A stretch of 57,500 bases of DNA, taken from NCBI GenBank assembly GCA_963575745.1, contig CAUYUJ010005716.1, positions 1-57,500 of the forward strand, written 5' to 3'. The stretch's first letter is position 1. The number at the start of each line of letters is the position of its first letter. This stretch comes from Prorocentrum cordatum. Lineage: Eukaryota > Sar > Dinophyceae > Prorocentrales > Prorocentraceae. This document shows, piece after piece, positions 42,061-52,984 of this stretch. The position numbers and the translations under genes are program-made. The notes under the pieces are model-generated. The model did not search any database, had not been told where the DNA came from, and saw only the letters and a program-made list of their open reading frames with translations.

Positions 42061-42650
42061 CTAGTCGCCTTCTATCTCGACCGCCCTGGGAGCATCCACA
42101 AACCTGAACACTCGGTTCAAAAAGACGATCTCTTTATGATCGCCAGAATCGGGGCTCAGGATCCCTGTGCATTTCATGTCATACTGGGGCCCCAGGCAAA
42201 GATCTACCTCGCTCAGGGTGACCTCATCACCCAAAACCATAAAATCGTCTCCGTGAACCGCCCCCCGACCGCCATCGCTCTCACGATAGATGACCGCGGC
42301 CGAAGCCACACCCTGCCGCCAGCCTTCTCCGGCCAGGTGTGTCATACATATAGTCCCGCTGCCAGATGCGAGACGCATCTTGGGTTCCATATAGTGATTT
42401 ATTTAAACGAGCACACTTACCTGCTGACTCCCCTTCTTCCGGAGGCAGGCGCATGAAAACATTACGCTGGGCCTCTCCACACAGATGGGCCCGGGGCACA
42501 TCCCCAAAAAACGAAGTTTAAAGGCAAACCCCGGCTCGAAGACTTCTGTGAAACCAAGAGGCTCACCAAAAATCTGATCGCCTGGAGTGGGGGTGCCCCA
42601 CAAAAAGTTCACTAGCGCTAATCTGCCCACCGGGCCTCTTGGCCCTTTTC
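42061..42650 (-). pseudogene. Element 2 reverse transcriptase remnants in several frames
   Basis: Conserved pieces lie in different frames: VFMRLPPEEG and LNKSLYGTQDASRIW around 42330-42460, and VHGDDFMVLG around 42215-42250, which is the copia YVDD-type motif with HGDD. The segment expected between the WVDE motif upstream and RLPPE, including the D-x3-A-F box, is not recognisable. At least two frameshifts and a deletion are therefore needed to explain the region. Confidence 0.8.
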
Positions 42651-43025
42651 ACCTCCTTTGCCACTAATCTCGTCGACCCATCCGGTGTGAATCGGCCCCT
42701 TCCCCGTCGCTTTGTAGCACTCGGACTCATCGCACTCGGAGTAGACCGACTGACGCTTCATCCAATCCATCTCGAGCTGCCTAGCTTCCCTGACGAGCTC
42801 CGAGTCTAACCAACCTCCGTTGACATCATCCCAAAAGCCGTTCTCCGCCACGCCGTCGCACGGCGCATCAGGCATCCAGCACTCAATCTCTTGGTCGGGA
42901 ATGGGGCCCGCCTGGGTCACGCTCAACTCACCGATCCTCTCGAGCTCCTGCTTGAGTACCTTAAGAATGGCCTTCTTAAGCTTCATGGTGTAGGACTTAG
43001 CTCCCCGAACCTTGTTCCTGCCCAT
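42618..43025 (-). pseudogene. Element 2 pol linker and start of reverse transcriptase
   Basis: A 136-codon frame out of phase with the integrase ORF. Its last part (EMDWMKRQSVY, then KATGKGPIHTGWVDE) resembles the beginning of copia reverse transcriptases. It is interrupted at 42618, which is the first break of the reverse transcriptase. Confidence 0.7.
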
Positions 43026-43150
43026 GAGTTGCGCATGTTTATGCTTGCCGTTGCACCTGCGACTAAGGAAAACCGCTAGTTATCTATTGTTAGTCATCAA
43101 ACCCGTTGCTTTCATGGCCGACTCCATTTCTCCATTCTCGCTCTCGGCCT

Positions 43151-45688
43151 TCAGGCCCCAAGCACACATATCTCCACGTACAACATAAACTCCCAGCTCC
43201 GAAGCGAGAGCGACCACGTCTGGGTCACTCCCAGAGCTTGCCGACCATGGTGTTCGCGCAAGAACCAACGCTTCTTCTCATGCCCCTTTCGGCACTGCCG
43301 GATTCCAAAACGCAGCAACTTCGCGTCGATCTCAACTTGCAACTGGTGCTCCTCCACATCCTTGTGCTTCCCTCGGCTGACGGCCTGCAGCGTCGTAAGC
43401 TTCGTGCAGGGAGGAGCAGAGCAAAGAAGATAAGGGTCTTCGAATTCAACATCACGCTCAAACTTGACCCGATTGTTCTCCAGACTCAGGTCATACGGCT
43501 CGCCGTCCTCATTCAAAAGCTCAATGTCTGCGGCGACGCCTGGCACCAATCCGAAAGCGGGCGCCAGCTCGGTGAAACAGCCTGGATTGAAAAGCTCACT
43601 GATCGCCAGAGACTGCAACTCCAGCGGGATACTCGAATCAATCTCCAAGCTTCCAACGTTCATGCCCACGGCGCCTGAGCCCGAAGCTCCCGACGCTGGA
43701 CCCGCAGAAGAGCTCGAAGCCTCAGGCATGGGAGTATCCTGAAGTGCAGCAGATACCCGATCACCACCACCTCCATTTCCAGAATCCTCACGAGGATGTA
43801 CTCGGGAGGGCGAACTCGAGCTCCCGAACGTAGCAGCCGGTGACTTCGACGCCGGCTCTCCCTCCGTTGTCCTCGTAGCTGCTCGTCGCGGTGTGTCGGC
43901 CGCTGCTCGAAGTACTGTTTGAGACTTCTCCATCTGCCTCTTCATATCGGGCGCCAAATCTCCATCAGCACTAGCACCTGGGCCCGCGGGGGGAGCGCCG
44001 GGCGCTCCTCCTCCTCCTTGTCCCGCCTGAGCAGGAACGACGGCCGGTGCTTCAGGTCGCTCAACTCCAGATGGCCCAGCAGCGGCAGCTGCAGGCCCCG
44101 TATCTTGGCCCTGACGGGCCCTCTCGTTCAGAAAGTCAATGGCCTTCTGATCCCCTAAGTTCACCAAATCCTCGGGCACGCGCGTCCTGCAGCCAGCCGA
44201 GTGACTAAGGCCTGCCGCTCCTCGCTGTCCGCGCACTCGTAGCTCATCGCAGCGCACACAGCCTGCGGTGTAAGCAACCCTCGCAAGAATGGCTCTCGTC
44301 ACGTAGAAGTCCCTCACAATTGGAACTATTGCCAGCGGAGGCGGGGCCGGAGGCGCCTGGACTCCGACAGGTATGACCACTGGTGGAACAGCTCCAGCTG
44401 GGGCAGGTACTGCAGCCACAGCTTCCTCTCCACGTCCTCGCTGCCAAGTCCAGGGCTCGCCCTTAAGCTCGAGGACGTCTGGTCCGCATCTCCATCTCTC
44501 AACTGGGTCTCGACGTGCAAGCCCAGTAGCTATCTGAACACCCTCTCTCGTGATCAGCAATGCTGTCCCGCTTCGACTAGAATGTCCGATGTAGAGCCCA
44601 TCCAAGAATCTTGACTCTAGATCTCGCTTCTTTTGGTCAACTACAAGCTTCTTGCCCTTGACGCGCTCGCCATAGGCCACACTCGCACGCTCCCACTTGC
44701 GCCCAGTACGCAGCTCCCCTCCAGTGCGCCCATCAGCTCCAACTCGAAATCGATTAATGACTGAGGCCGCGCGTCTGATGGCCCAGAGCGCAAGCACGTG
44801 CCCGAACGGAAGGCGCGTGCCCCATCTCGACTGTAGTGCCAACAGGATGGTGCGGACCTGCGCCTCGATGATCTTCACTGCGCTCTCGACTTGTCCGTCC
44901 GCAGCGTGGTCGCCCACCGGCGACTCCTCTGAGATGATGTCCTTAGACTCGCACTTGTCCACGATGGCCTTCTTGAGCGATAGCGTCGCCTCCTCGCCCT
45001 CCGACCTGCGAACCAACCTCTTGTGACCTAGATAGCCCAAGAAATCCGAGCACGATCTGACAACATACTCCCCCGTTCCTGTATTGGGTAAAGCTGTTGC
45101 ACCATAGCATCTCAACTTCCGGCAATACAAAACAACAAACGTTATCCTCCGCTCTTGGCCCTCTTGGATCGCGCCCGCCTCGGCGCTGTGGAGGTACCCG
45201 AAGTCCATGGACACAACAGGAACCTCCATCTCCTTGTCTCTGGGAACCAAACGACGCGGCTGCCCATAAGAACGCCCATCACAACACGCCGAACACCATG
45301 CTCTGAACACCGCGTGCCCAGACGCCTCGTGCTCGTCGATCTCCTTCTGAGTAGGCGCCGAGGGTGACCTCGGAACCCTCACTCTCGGAGGTCTGGGCTC
45401 CTCCTGGGCCGGCGGTGGCGGCACGCCATCCGGCCTCGCTGGCTCTGCAGCTCCTGCCAGAGGCCCCCCAGCACCTGGGGCAACTGGCGCCGCGGCCGGC
45501 CATGCGGGTGGACCTGCCGGCAGCCCCCCGACGGAGGACTTGCTGCCAGATCCCTTGCGCGCGCGGCCAGCTCGCTCTCGACGGTGTTGATGGGCTTTGT
45601 GGGACTCCGACTCGTCGAGCTCCGTATCGTGGCCGCCGTCTTGGGATCCACCTTGAGATACATGTTGTAGACCCCTTTCTCTTACCAA
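43151..45688 (-). CDS. Element 2 pol: zinc head and integrase
   Basis: About 845 codons overlapping the Gag stop by a few bases; a -1 change joins them, since no ATG lies at its start. A Pro-rich linker precedes HEASGH and WCSAC near residues 120-135, the HHCC zinc head. The catalytic core follows: SMDFGYL near 160, RRSEGEEATLSLKKAI near 227 and DGQVESAVKIIEAQVRT near 264. The second position, expected to be Asp (typically SDGE), reads Glu in this copy, which may inactivate it. After the core a long Ala/Gly/Pro linker and an acidic segment (FERDVEFEDPYLL) are seen. Integrase would insert the cDNA. Confidence 0.85.
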   Translation of the reverse strand: MVRERGLQHVSQGGSQDGGHDTELDESESHKAHQHRRERAGRARKGSGSKSSVGGLPAGPPAWPAAAPVAPGAGGPLAGAAEPARPDGVPPPPAQEEPRPPRVRVPRSPSAPTQKEIDEHEASGHAVFRAWCSACCDGRSYGQPRRLVPRDKEMEVPVVSMDFGYLHSAEAGAIQEGQERRITFVVLYCRKLRCYGATALPNTGTGEYVVRSCSDFLGYLGHKRLVRRSEGEEATLSLKKAIVDKCESKDIISEESPVGDHAADGQVESAVKIIEAQVRTILLALQSRWGTRLPFGHVLALWAIRRAASVINRFRVGADGRTGGELRTGRKWERASVAYGERVKGKKLVVDQKKRDLESRFLDGLYIGHSSRSGTALLITREGVQIATGLARRDPVERWRCGPDVLELKGEPWTWQRGRGEEAVAAVPAPAGAVPPVVIPVGVQAPPAPPPLAIVPIVRDFYVTRAILARVAYTAGCVRCDELRVRGQRGAAGLSHSAGCRTRVPEDLVNLGDQKAIDFLNERARQGQDTGPAAAAAGPSGVERPEAPAVVPAQAGQGGGGAPGAPPAGPGASADGDLAPDMKRQMEKSQTVLRAAADTPRRAATRTTEGEPASKSPAATFGSSSSPSRVHPREDSGNGGGGDRVSAALQDTPMPEASSSSAGPASGASGSGAVGMNVGSLEIDSSIPLELQSLAISELFNPGCFTELAPAFGLVPGVAADIELLNEDGEPYDLSLENNRVKFERDVEFEDPYLLCSAPPCTKLTTLQAVSRGKHKDVEEHQLQVEIDAKLLRFGIRQCRKGHEKKRWFLREHHGRQALGVTQTWSLSLRSWEFMLYVEICVLGA

Positions 45689-47364
45689 AGTCCGATACCC
45701 TCGCCTGGATGATCATGCTTGAGACGCTCCACGAACTGTCGCAGCCGCCGACCTGGGATACTGTCCTCACCATAGATCAGGCAACCTGCCTTCTCCATGT
45801 AGCCGATCTTGCGATTCAGCATCTTCGAGGCTGACGCGAGCGGCTTGGTCACAGCCGCTCGGCGCGCTCGAAACCGAGCTTTCCTGTTGTTCTCGTCGAC
45901 CCCTCTGATCTCGCCCAGGCCCTCGTCATCGATGATCTGCCCACCTGCCGCGCGATACTGTCTACCACTCGGCGTACCCACTGCTGCTGACCATGAACTT
46001 GGCATAACTGCTGCAGCCGCTCCAGAATCAAAGTTGACTGAAACCCAATTCTCTGAGTCGATGACGCACAATGGCGGCGCGAGCGCACACAACTCCAATC
46101 CACCAGCTTCTTCTGGCTCTGGCTGATCTTGCCTTGCTTGACTCTCTCCTTCTTCCGCCCAATCCTCGCCCATCTGATTCACATCCTTCTTGCCGCCTTT
46201 CTTGCCCTTCTTGCCTTTGCCGCCTTTGGAGGTGCCTTTCGAGTCGTTCCCATGTCGAGTCTTCTGCCAACACTGATCTGCTTTGTGCCCCTTCTTCCCG
46301 CAGTTGTAGCAGGTCACATTCGACATGTCTCCTTTCCTGCCTTTCGAGTCGCCTTTGCCACCTTTGCCACCTCCACATCCTTTGCCTTTGTTTCCTTTGC
46401 CATCACCCTTGCCACCGCGATACTGTAGAGATCCAACGTCCATATCATCAGGTCCTCGGCGGCGCTGCCCTCCTCCTCCTCCGGGTCCACCAATGACCGG
46501 CGGGTCCTTGACCAGGTTGCCGGCACGCTGCTCGATGTACTGCGTCACCTCCGTTCGGAGGGAGTAGTAGTCGGTGAACCTCGACTGGTTAAGCCAGACA
46601 TGCTTGCCCAAGTCGTCTGGTAGAAGAGACTCCAGCGCCGACATCCGAGTATCCCCAGGCAGCCTCTCTCGAACTCCATCTCGTCCACGTCTCCGTTCGC
46701 ATCTGAACACGAGCTCCCCCCAGCGCTCCAGCGCCGAGCCAAGCTCATCAGGAGTGGCCTGCCCGGGACTCAGCACGTTCCTCAAAATCGCCCTCTTGCG
46801 GCTTCCCGTGGCAGGGTCGTACCTCTTGCGCAACTTCCTCCAGCAATCAAACCCGCTGTTCGAAGCCACGTTGCTCACGATATCGAAGGGCCCTCCTGTA
46901 CACAGTTGCTGCAGGGCGGCATACATCTGCGAGCTCATGCTCGCGATGTTGTCGATCGGTTCCTCCGAGTCATCTCCGGGAGCTGTGCTGACCGCTTCGA
47001 TGGTAACTGCCTCTGGCCTCTCAATCGTCCACTCCAGGACTTCTCGCAGTTTGTCTCCATACACTGAGACCACAAACGACTCAAACTTCTTGCTCCACTC
47101 TCTGAACTTACTCTCATCTCCCGAAAATCCACTTGATTTTCCGATACCTCTGTTGTCCACCAGTCCTGGAGAGGTGCCCTGGCCACGACTCTCGACTAGC
47201 GATGTCAGCGTCTGTACGAGATCTGGTAACTGTCGTAGACCATCTTGATGTTCCTGTCGCAATCGTGCGTTCTCCGCCTCCAAGTTCTGTAGCTGGACCG
47301 CGAGCTGTCTCTGGCCCTGCATCAGCTGATTAATATGCTCCAGCACCTGCTCTGGAGTCGCCAT
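45682..47364 (-). CDS. Element 2 Gag-protease
   Basis: 560 codons starting at ATG 47364, two bases after the stop of a short leader ORF. Residues ~13-47 form a coiled coil (Gln/Leu/Glu-rich), followed by capsid-like helices (FREWSKKFESF, LLPDDLGKHVW). A Gly/Lys-rich stretch leads to a zinc knuckle at 352-365 (CYNCGKKGHKADQC). The protease motif FDSGAAAAVMPSSW is near 445, the D-S-G-A of an aspartic protease. It ends in TAA, with pol entered by a -1 change at the overlap. It packages the element RNA in virus-like particles. Confidence 0.9.
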   Translation of the reverse strand: MATPEQVLEHINQLMQGQRQLAVQLQNLEAENARLRQEHQDGLRQLPDLVQTLTSLVESRGQGTSPGLVDNRGIGKSSGFSGDESKFREWSKKFESFVVSVYGDKLREVLEWTIERPEAVTIEAVSTAPGDDSEEPIDNIASMSSQMYAALQQLCTGGPFDIVSNVASNSGFDCWRKLRKRYDPATGSRKRAILRNVLSPGQATPDELGSALERWGELVFRCERRRGRDGVRERLPGDTRMSALESLLPDDLGKHVWLNQSRFTDYYSLRTEVTQYIEQRAGNLVKDPPVIGGPGGGGGQRRRGPDDMDVGSLQYRGGKGDGKGNKGKGCGGGKGGKGDSKGRKGDMSNVTCYNCGKKGHKADQCWQKTRHGNDSKGTSKGGKGKKGKKGGKKDVNQMGEDWAEEGESQARQDQPEPEEAGGLELCALAPPLCVIDSENWVSVNFDSGAAAAVMPSSWSAAVGTPSGRQYRAAGGQIIDDEGLGEIRGVDENNRKARFRARRAAVTKPLASASKMLNRKIGYMEKAGCLIYGEDSIPGRRLRQFVERLKHDHPGEGIGLW

Positions 47365-47366
47365 TC

Positions 47367-47591
47367 TCAGTTGCTCTGTCCGAACTCCCGCTTCACGTCG
47401 GCCCTGGCATCGTCCTCGATCCTCTTACACTCACTCAAGAACTGGCCGACGGCCCACCAGGTCCTCTTCTGCAGCGCACGCCGCAGAGCCCTGCGCACGA
47501 AGCGCTCCCAGCAGGCGAGGCGAAGCGGGAGCCCTCTCGCCTCGACCAGCTCGAAGCCCTGGTGCGAGGAGGCGGAGGGCTCCGCTACCAT
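47367..47591 (-). CDS. Element 2 leader ORF starting at the LTR/primer-site junction
   Basis: 74 codons. Its ATG is formed by the last base of the 5' LTR plus the first two bases of the primer-binding site, and its TGA lies two bases before the Gag ATG. The product has a basic helix (WERFVRRALRRALQKRTWW) and an acidic/basic tail. I know no family for it. It could be a real small protein, a regulatory upstream ORF, or chance. Confidence 0.45.
   Translation of the reverse strand: MVAEPSASSHQGFELVEARGLPLRLACWERFVRRALRRALQKRTWWAVGQFLSECKRIEDDARADVKREFGQSN
47579..47590 (-). other. Element 2 primer-binding site
   Basis: Coding strand TGGTAGCGGAGC directly next to the 5' LTR, identical to the site of element 1. 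Confidence 0.9.
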
Positions 47592-47743
47592 GCAGAAATA
47601 GTCTGTGAAGAACGAACCCCTTTTCTTCATCGCCTGAAGGTGCCTGGAGCAAAACGGTTGCGGGCGACAACGATGCACATCAACGAAACGAGATTCAACA
47701 TGTCAGCTCACGCAACGATAACATAATACGCTACACATCTGCA
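47591..47743 (-). repeat. Element 2 5' LTR (153 bp)
   Basis: TGCAGAAATA to CACATCTGCA, nearly identical to 41013-41167. Confidence 0.95.
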
Positions 47744-47748
47744 ACGGG
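47744..47748. other. Target-site duplication of element 2, right copy
   Basis: ACGGG, matching 41008-41012. Confidence 0.9.
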
Positions 47749-48402
47749 GGCGTTAGATGGAGCTCCCTATGACGCCACGAAACATGTGAGGAGTGTACCA
47801 AAACAGGTCTGACGTCCACATGCGAACTGCGCCAGAAAGGCACTCGGTGGAGCTCCCTTTGGGGCCACGAGACGTATGAGGGGTGCCGAACGGGCGGGAC
47901 GGCCACATGCGAATTGCGCCACAAAGGCACTCAGTGGAGTTCCCTCTGGGGCCACGAGACGTGTAAGGTGTGTGTGTGTGTGCCGACACGGGCAGTGACG
48001 ATAATAGTGATGATGATGATGATAATGATGATGGTGATAATGATGATGATGGTGATGGTGATGATGTTGGTGGTGATGATGATGATGGTGATGATGACGA
48101 TGATGGTGATGGTGATGGTGGTAACGACGACGACGACGATGACGACGACAACGATGACGACCATGATGCTGATGATGATGATGACGATGACGATGATGAT
48201 GATGATGATGAGAAGATGACCATGACGAGTATGATGCTGCGTATGGTCATGATGATGATGTTGATCGTAATGAGTATGGTAATGATGGTGATGGTGATAA
48301 TGATGGTGATGAAAATGATGATGAAGATGGTGGTGATGCTGATGATGATGATGCTGGTGATGCTTATGATGATGAGGAGGAGGAAGAGGATGGTGGTGGT
48401 GG

Positions 48403-48434
<32 letters not shown>

Positions 48435-48545
48435 GTGATGATGGGAAGGAGGCAAAAGGGGGGAGTAAGAGGTGGGAGGGACGCGGGACGCTGTCTCGCC
48501 AAAACGAGGACCCAACACCACGAGATGGTTGGGACATTGGATCGA
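47749..48545. repeat. Modular minisatellite block B, right part, with (GAT)n tract
   Basis: 47749-47970 holds about three core units. 47998-48440 is an impure gatgat/ggtgat tract of about 440 bp inside the block. 48465-48540 contains the fixed closing segment (gctgtctcgccaaaacgag, ccacgagatggttgg). Confidence 0.9.
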
Positions 48546-50860
48546 TTGGGCAAGTCGAATCGACAACTTTGCAGATTCGATGTGGACGGGGTCGGACTGG
48601 ATGGATCGAACCGCAACAGATCTTGCACTGTTGCCATCGTAGGCGGCAGGGGGCCCAAACCGCCCATCTCGCTCTCCCGAGGAGCGGAGACCCAAGGAAC
48701 CTCAGCTGCTGAGAAAGGTTTTGCACAGCAGCCCCATCCAGTAAGGATCGAGTCTCGAAGTGGACGCTTTCGCCTTCCCCTGACATCCGACGTCGGCATA
48801 GTGCAAAATCACGCCAAGAATCCTCGACACCCTCCGTCTGTGACACCTCCCGAGCCGGGTCGATCAGCGAGCGCCGCGGGGTCCGAAATTTGACGTGGAA
48901 ACATTGCGGCGCCTGAGTCTCAAGTCAAGGGTCGCAAAAATTGTGACGGCTGATTGTTCGTTGTTTTTGACCTCTGGAAGCATCTCGGGCCCCGGGACCG
49001 TCAAAAAAAATACTCGGGGTAAAAAGCCAGCCCCAGGAAAGTGGTCGAGAGATCTAGGGGCCATGCTTTTGAAAGACAAGATGGCAGATGGCGGATTCTG
49101 GAAAGCCTGGGTCCAAAAAACAATACACTCTTGAAAAACAATGTTTGCTTCCGCCAACTTCCGCTGACGGAGGCGGCCTCGTTTTGCTTCCGCCGCCTTC
49201 CGCTGGCCTTCCGCCAGCTGCCGCGGGAGACGAGAAGTCAACCCTTTCGATCCTCGAAGGCGAGGCATGTTCTGGAACGCCCAATATCTGGGGAGATAGG
49301 ACGACGAGGGAGGTTCGAGGATCGAGGACTGATGTTGTTAGGAGTCTTCGCCCGTCCTGTCCGCATGTGACGCCCCAGTGGCCACGGCTGAATTGACCTC
49401 GAGAGTCTGGCCACGGGGCAAGCCCCGAAGGGTCCAGGGGAAGACCTTCGAGGCAGTCATCCAAGCCTCCGCTGCCACGGAGAATCTCGAGACGGTCGCT
49501 TTGTCCTCAGCTAAGGCCTCGAAACCCATTTTCGGACCCCTGGGCCGTCAACGAAACAAAAAAAAAAACAAGAGACGAGAAGCCAGCCCTGGGGACGGGC
49601 TCGAGGGCAATGGGTGACCCCGCATTGTCAGAGGGGAAGGGAGAAAGGGAGTGAGGGAGGTACGGCAGGCCAACGTCGCTAGGACGTCGGCGCTGGTTCC
49701 TGGCACCGCGTGGATCGATCAACCTCGAGCGATCGTGGCTTCCCAGTAGCGCAGATCGCCCAATATCGGGTGACTCTTGGCCACCAGCGGCATCCAACCT
49801 TGAACGCCCGCAGTGGGGCCGCCGCCGCGTCAGCGCAGAACATTCCGTCGTGACTTCTTGGCGCGAAGATGGTATGGGAACGCTGGCATGAAGGAGACGG
49901 GCTCTTGAGGGAAACGGGCCCTGGACCCTGGGACTTCCCCCCCGGACCAGATCTTCACCCTGGGCCGTTCTTCGACTGTCCAGGGACCCGCGGAGGGCCC
50001 CAGATGCCCGAAAGCGGCGAAAGACCTCAGGACCCGTGTCCCTCAAGACCAGCTCGTGGGAAAGATACCGAGACCGCTGCTCCCCAAACCTCTCCAGTGG
50101 TGCGTTCTGGCCAGAATTTCGAAGCGAATCCAGCCGTGGCGACGAGGGCCTCCCAGGAGGCCCAAAAAACGAAAACGAAGGAAAGGTAGCAGTACCAGTA
50201 CCGTTTGCGACGAGACCTCGATGCCTCGATCCTCGCCGCCAGCCCCCCCCCGCGCCCGTCCCCGCCCGCGCCTCGCGCACCAGCTTCTCGAGCTGGTCGC
50301 CCAGCAGCGCGGCGTTCTGGTTGCGCTCCGTAAAGCTGTCCGCCTGCCCCGAGGGCAGACCCGAGGGCAGACAGCGCCGCGATCTTTCCAAGACATACCC
50401 TAAGCTCTGAACTGCCAGCCCAAGAGGGGGAGGAGTACGGAGGAGGGAGGAGGAGGGAGGTGGAGGACTTTGAACTCTGGACTCTGCTCTCGGGGGTCAA
50501 AAGCGACAGCTCGTCGCACGTGTGGGACCCCTGAGAGAACGCTCGAACAGAGCGCCTGCAACTGCCCTCGAGGCTGATGTCACAGGCCCATCGCGCCCTC
50601 ATGGCCTCTGAGAGGTCGCGAGGGGCGGGTCCAGCAACGGTGCGGCCCTTGCTGGACTGGACTGGACTGGACTGGACTCTGACTGGTACTCCAATGTCTC
50701 GTGAGCGCATAACTGCGCGCCTGGCGCCGCATCTGCACCCTGAAGCTGTGTTGCGGCCTGTCATGTGCGTTAGACGCCTTGCACTGCTGACGGGAGTCGC
50801 GGGCGCGAGGAGGAGGGTTAGGACGAGGAGGAGGAGGAATAAGAAGAGAAGCGATCTGGT
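48546..50860. other. Mostly unique sequence, no confident gene
   Basis: Frames on both strands are open but short on motifs. 49150-49215 is a ccgccttccgctgg-type short repeat, and 50652-50680 is a ggact pentanucleotide run. One possible exon at 50210-50391 is listed separately. Confidence 0.6.
50210..50391 (-). pseudogene. Possible short coding segment
   Basis: On the minus strand one frame gives SGQADSFTERNQNAALLGDQ followed by LEKLVREARAGTG, a non-repetitive helical segment with strong GC at third positions. This is unlike the surrounding sequence. It could be an exon fragment. No family is recognised, and splice sites cannot be fixed. Confidence 0.25.
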
Positions 50861-50864
50861 ATCC

Positions 50865-51265
50865 AATGATCTGGCCAGGTGATCTGGTGATCTGGAGATG
50901 GAGCCAAATGATTCGGTGATCCGGTGATCCGGTGATTATGCGATCCAGTGACCCATTTCAGCGGGTCACTGATCCAATAATCCAGTAATCCGACCGCATG
51001 ATCGGGTGATCTGGTGATATGGTTCGACAGATCACTTATTTGGTGATCCAATCATCTGACCGCCTAATTTGGTGATCTGGTGAGCTGATTCGGTGGAACA
51101 TTGATAACGCGACCTGGTGATTCGGCAACCTAATCCGACTATCCGGTGATCTAATCACTGATCCTGTGATCTTGTGATCGGACCTCCTGATACAGTGATC
51201 GGGTGACTGACCTGGTGACCCAATTCATCAGACCGATGATCTGGTGATCTAGTGATCCAACTTTG
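50865..51265. repeat. Diverged 8-11 bp array of gatctggtgat-type words
   Basis: Words such as gatctggtgatc, gatccggtgatc and gatccagtgacc in loose tandem. No coding potential. Confidence 0.8.
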
Positions 51266-51790
51266 ACGAACACATGAATTAATCTGGATCCCCGGGCTGA
51301 TTATTATTGCTATTATCATGATGTCCGATACCTTCTTACTGTTCGTACTGCTTGTGATTATTACATGGGCTGTTATTCTTATTATTGCACTGCTCTTGTC
51401 TTTCTGCCAATAAAACATGTGTTACACATATGTGTATGAGTCCCCCCATCCTCCCGAATTGTTGCTGAACACTTGCGTAGTATTGATGTTGCTGCTCTGT
51501 GTAGTATCGGTGTTTCCTCTTTTTGCTGATTGGTATGATTAAACTCCGCAGTATCATGTTCTTACTAGTTAGGACTATGTTCACGCTCATTATGACTATC
51601 CACCTGATTACGATCATGTGATCTCCTCTTGCTCTACTTCCGAAAGGGTCAATTCGCTCGTGTTTTGAACTGTTCAGCGGATGTTGATCACCGTATGTGT
51701 AAATTTATGTTTCCCGCTGTATGTTTTTACGCTGGTGATATAGACGAATGCATACATGACTCGCAGATTGGTATATTAACGATACAGACT
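51266..51790. other. AT-richer unique segment
   Basis: Lower GC than the rest of the window, with ttattattgctattatc near 51300. Short frames on both strands show no motif; nothing is called. Confidence 0.6.
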
Positions 51791-52090
51791 ATGAATCGCC
51801 CCAAGATGGCCCAAGAGGCTCACAAGCGGGCCCCAAGACGAACCCAAAATGGTCCAAGCTGGCCTCCATGATGCATCGGATGGCCCAGGATGGCCTCCAA
51901 GACGGCCACGATGGCTCTCAAGACGGCCAGAAGATACCCCAAGATGTTACCCCACCGGCTCCCCCAATCGCTGGGGGAACACCCAGACTTTTAGCATGGC
52001 TGCACCTTCGCTCGACTTTTCACCACGCAAGCGTTTGCGGGAAGGCGGGGGGCGGCGGTGATTCGCCGTCGCCGGAGGTGTCTTCGATTG
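51791..52090. repeat. Isolated satellite fragment with end module
   Basis: Satellite words at 51800-51945, followed at once by an end module ending in gggggcggcggtgattcgccgt (52049-52070). It shows that the family is dispersed beyond the main array. Confidence 0.8.
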
Positions 52091-52984
52091 AGGCGAGCGC
52101 GTGGGCCCCGAACAGTGGGCTCATGCACTCCCGACGCGCAAGCTGCGTGATGCAAGCCCTAGGGCACCAGCCCTAAGGCGCCAGCCACGGGGCAGCAACA
52201 ATAGAGCACCGACCATCGGGCACCAACCATTGAGAATCAACAATAGAGGCATGTCTGAAGACATTGAGGAACGCTCGCGATGATGATGTCCTTGATGATG
52301 CTGTTGATGCTGATCATGGCTCCTTGCGAAGGTGATGATCTTACCGAATACGATGCTGAAAGTACCAGCGAACGTCTCCACCCCTGGAGACCTCCCAAAT
52401 GGAGTCCGAGTTGATGAGCTCGGAGGATCCCGCATTGCCGATGCATCCGCGACGTCGGCGACGCATCGGCGCCTTCGGCGTGGAGAAAATCGGGCTCCAC
52501 ATCGCGCCACATCGCCGATTTACATCGGCGATGCGGCGCGATCCTCCGACCCCGTCTAAGCGGGCCCCATTTGGCGTCGACGAAGGGCGCCCCCGCTGGG
52601 CGTCCGGGCCTCGAGAGCGATGACGCCGGTCTCCTGCGGCGCGGCATCTGTCAGAAGCTGCCAGACCCAGACATCCGGCGGACTGAATATTTGGATCCCA
52701 GTGTGTGTCCCCCAGAGGCGCACCCAGGGGGAAGGCAGGGAGGGCGGGCCTTCTCAGAAGGCTTGGAAGGCCTCCAGCCTTCTGAAAGGCGTTCTAAGCC
52801 TTCTCCGAAGACAGATACGGCTTCTCAAAGGCCAAAGAAGCCCCGCGGCCTTCTGAGAATCTCACTTCCCCACCAACCCGAGGCCGTTTTCGGACCCCAG
52901 AACCTTCAAAAATGGACTTGGGGCGGAAAAGCTCTATAAGCTCAGGCAAGAGGCTGGGAGCTCTGAGCCCGCGGATTGAAAATT
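52091..52984. other. Unique segment with a short palindrome
   Basis: No gene is recognised. GCCTTCTCAGAAGGC at 52748-52762 is a 7-bp-arm palindrome. The counterpart GCCTTCTGAGAAGGC is at 53828-53842. A gcggcgcgatgc-type short repeat lies at 52430-52560. Confidence 0.6.

Larger units (their letters stand above)
41013..47743 (-). mobile_element. Element 2: Ty1/copia element, 6.7 kb, inserted in minisatellite
   Basis: Minus-strand element with short LTRs starting TGCAGA and ending TCTGCA, a 5-bp duplication (ACGGG) on both sides, a primer-binding site, a polypurine tract, Gag, integrase, reverse transcriptase fragments and RNase H in copia order. The LTRs differ at about six positions or indels, so the insertion is not brand new. 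The reverse transcriptase region is frameshifted and probably deleted, so this copy should not be able to move by itself. Confidence 0.95.

Noticed and set aside
47931-48893. Asp-, Ile- and His-rich frames
   Set aside because: Translations of the (GAT)n-like tract.
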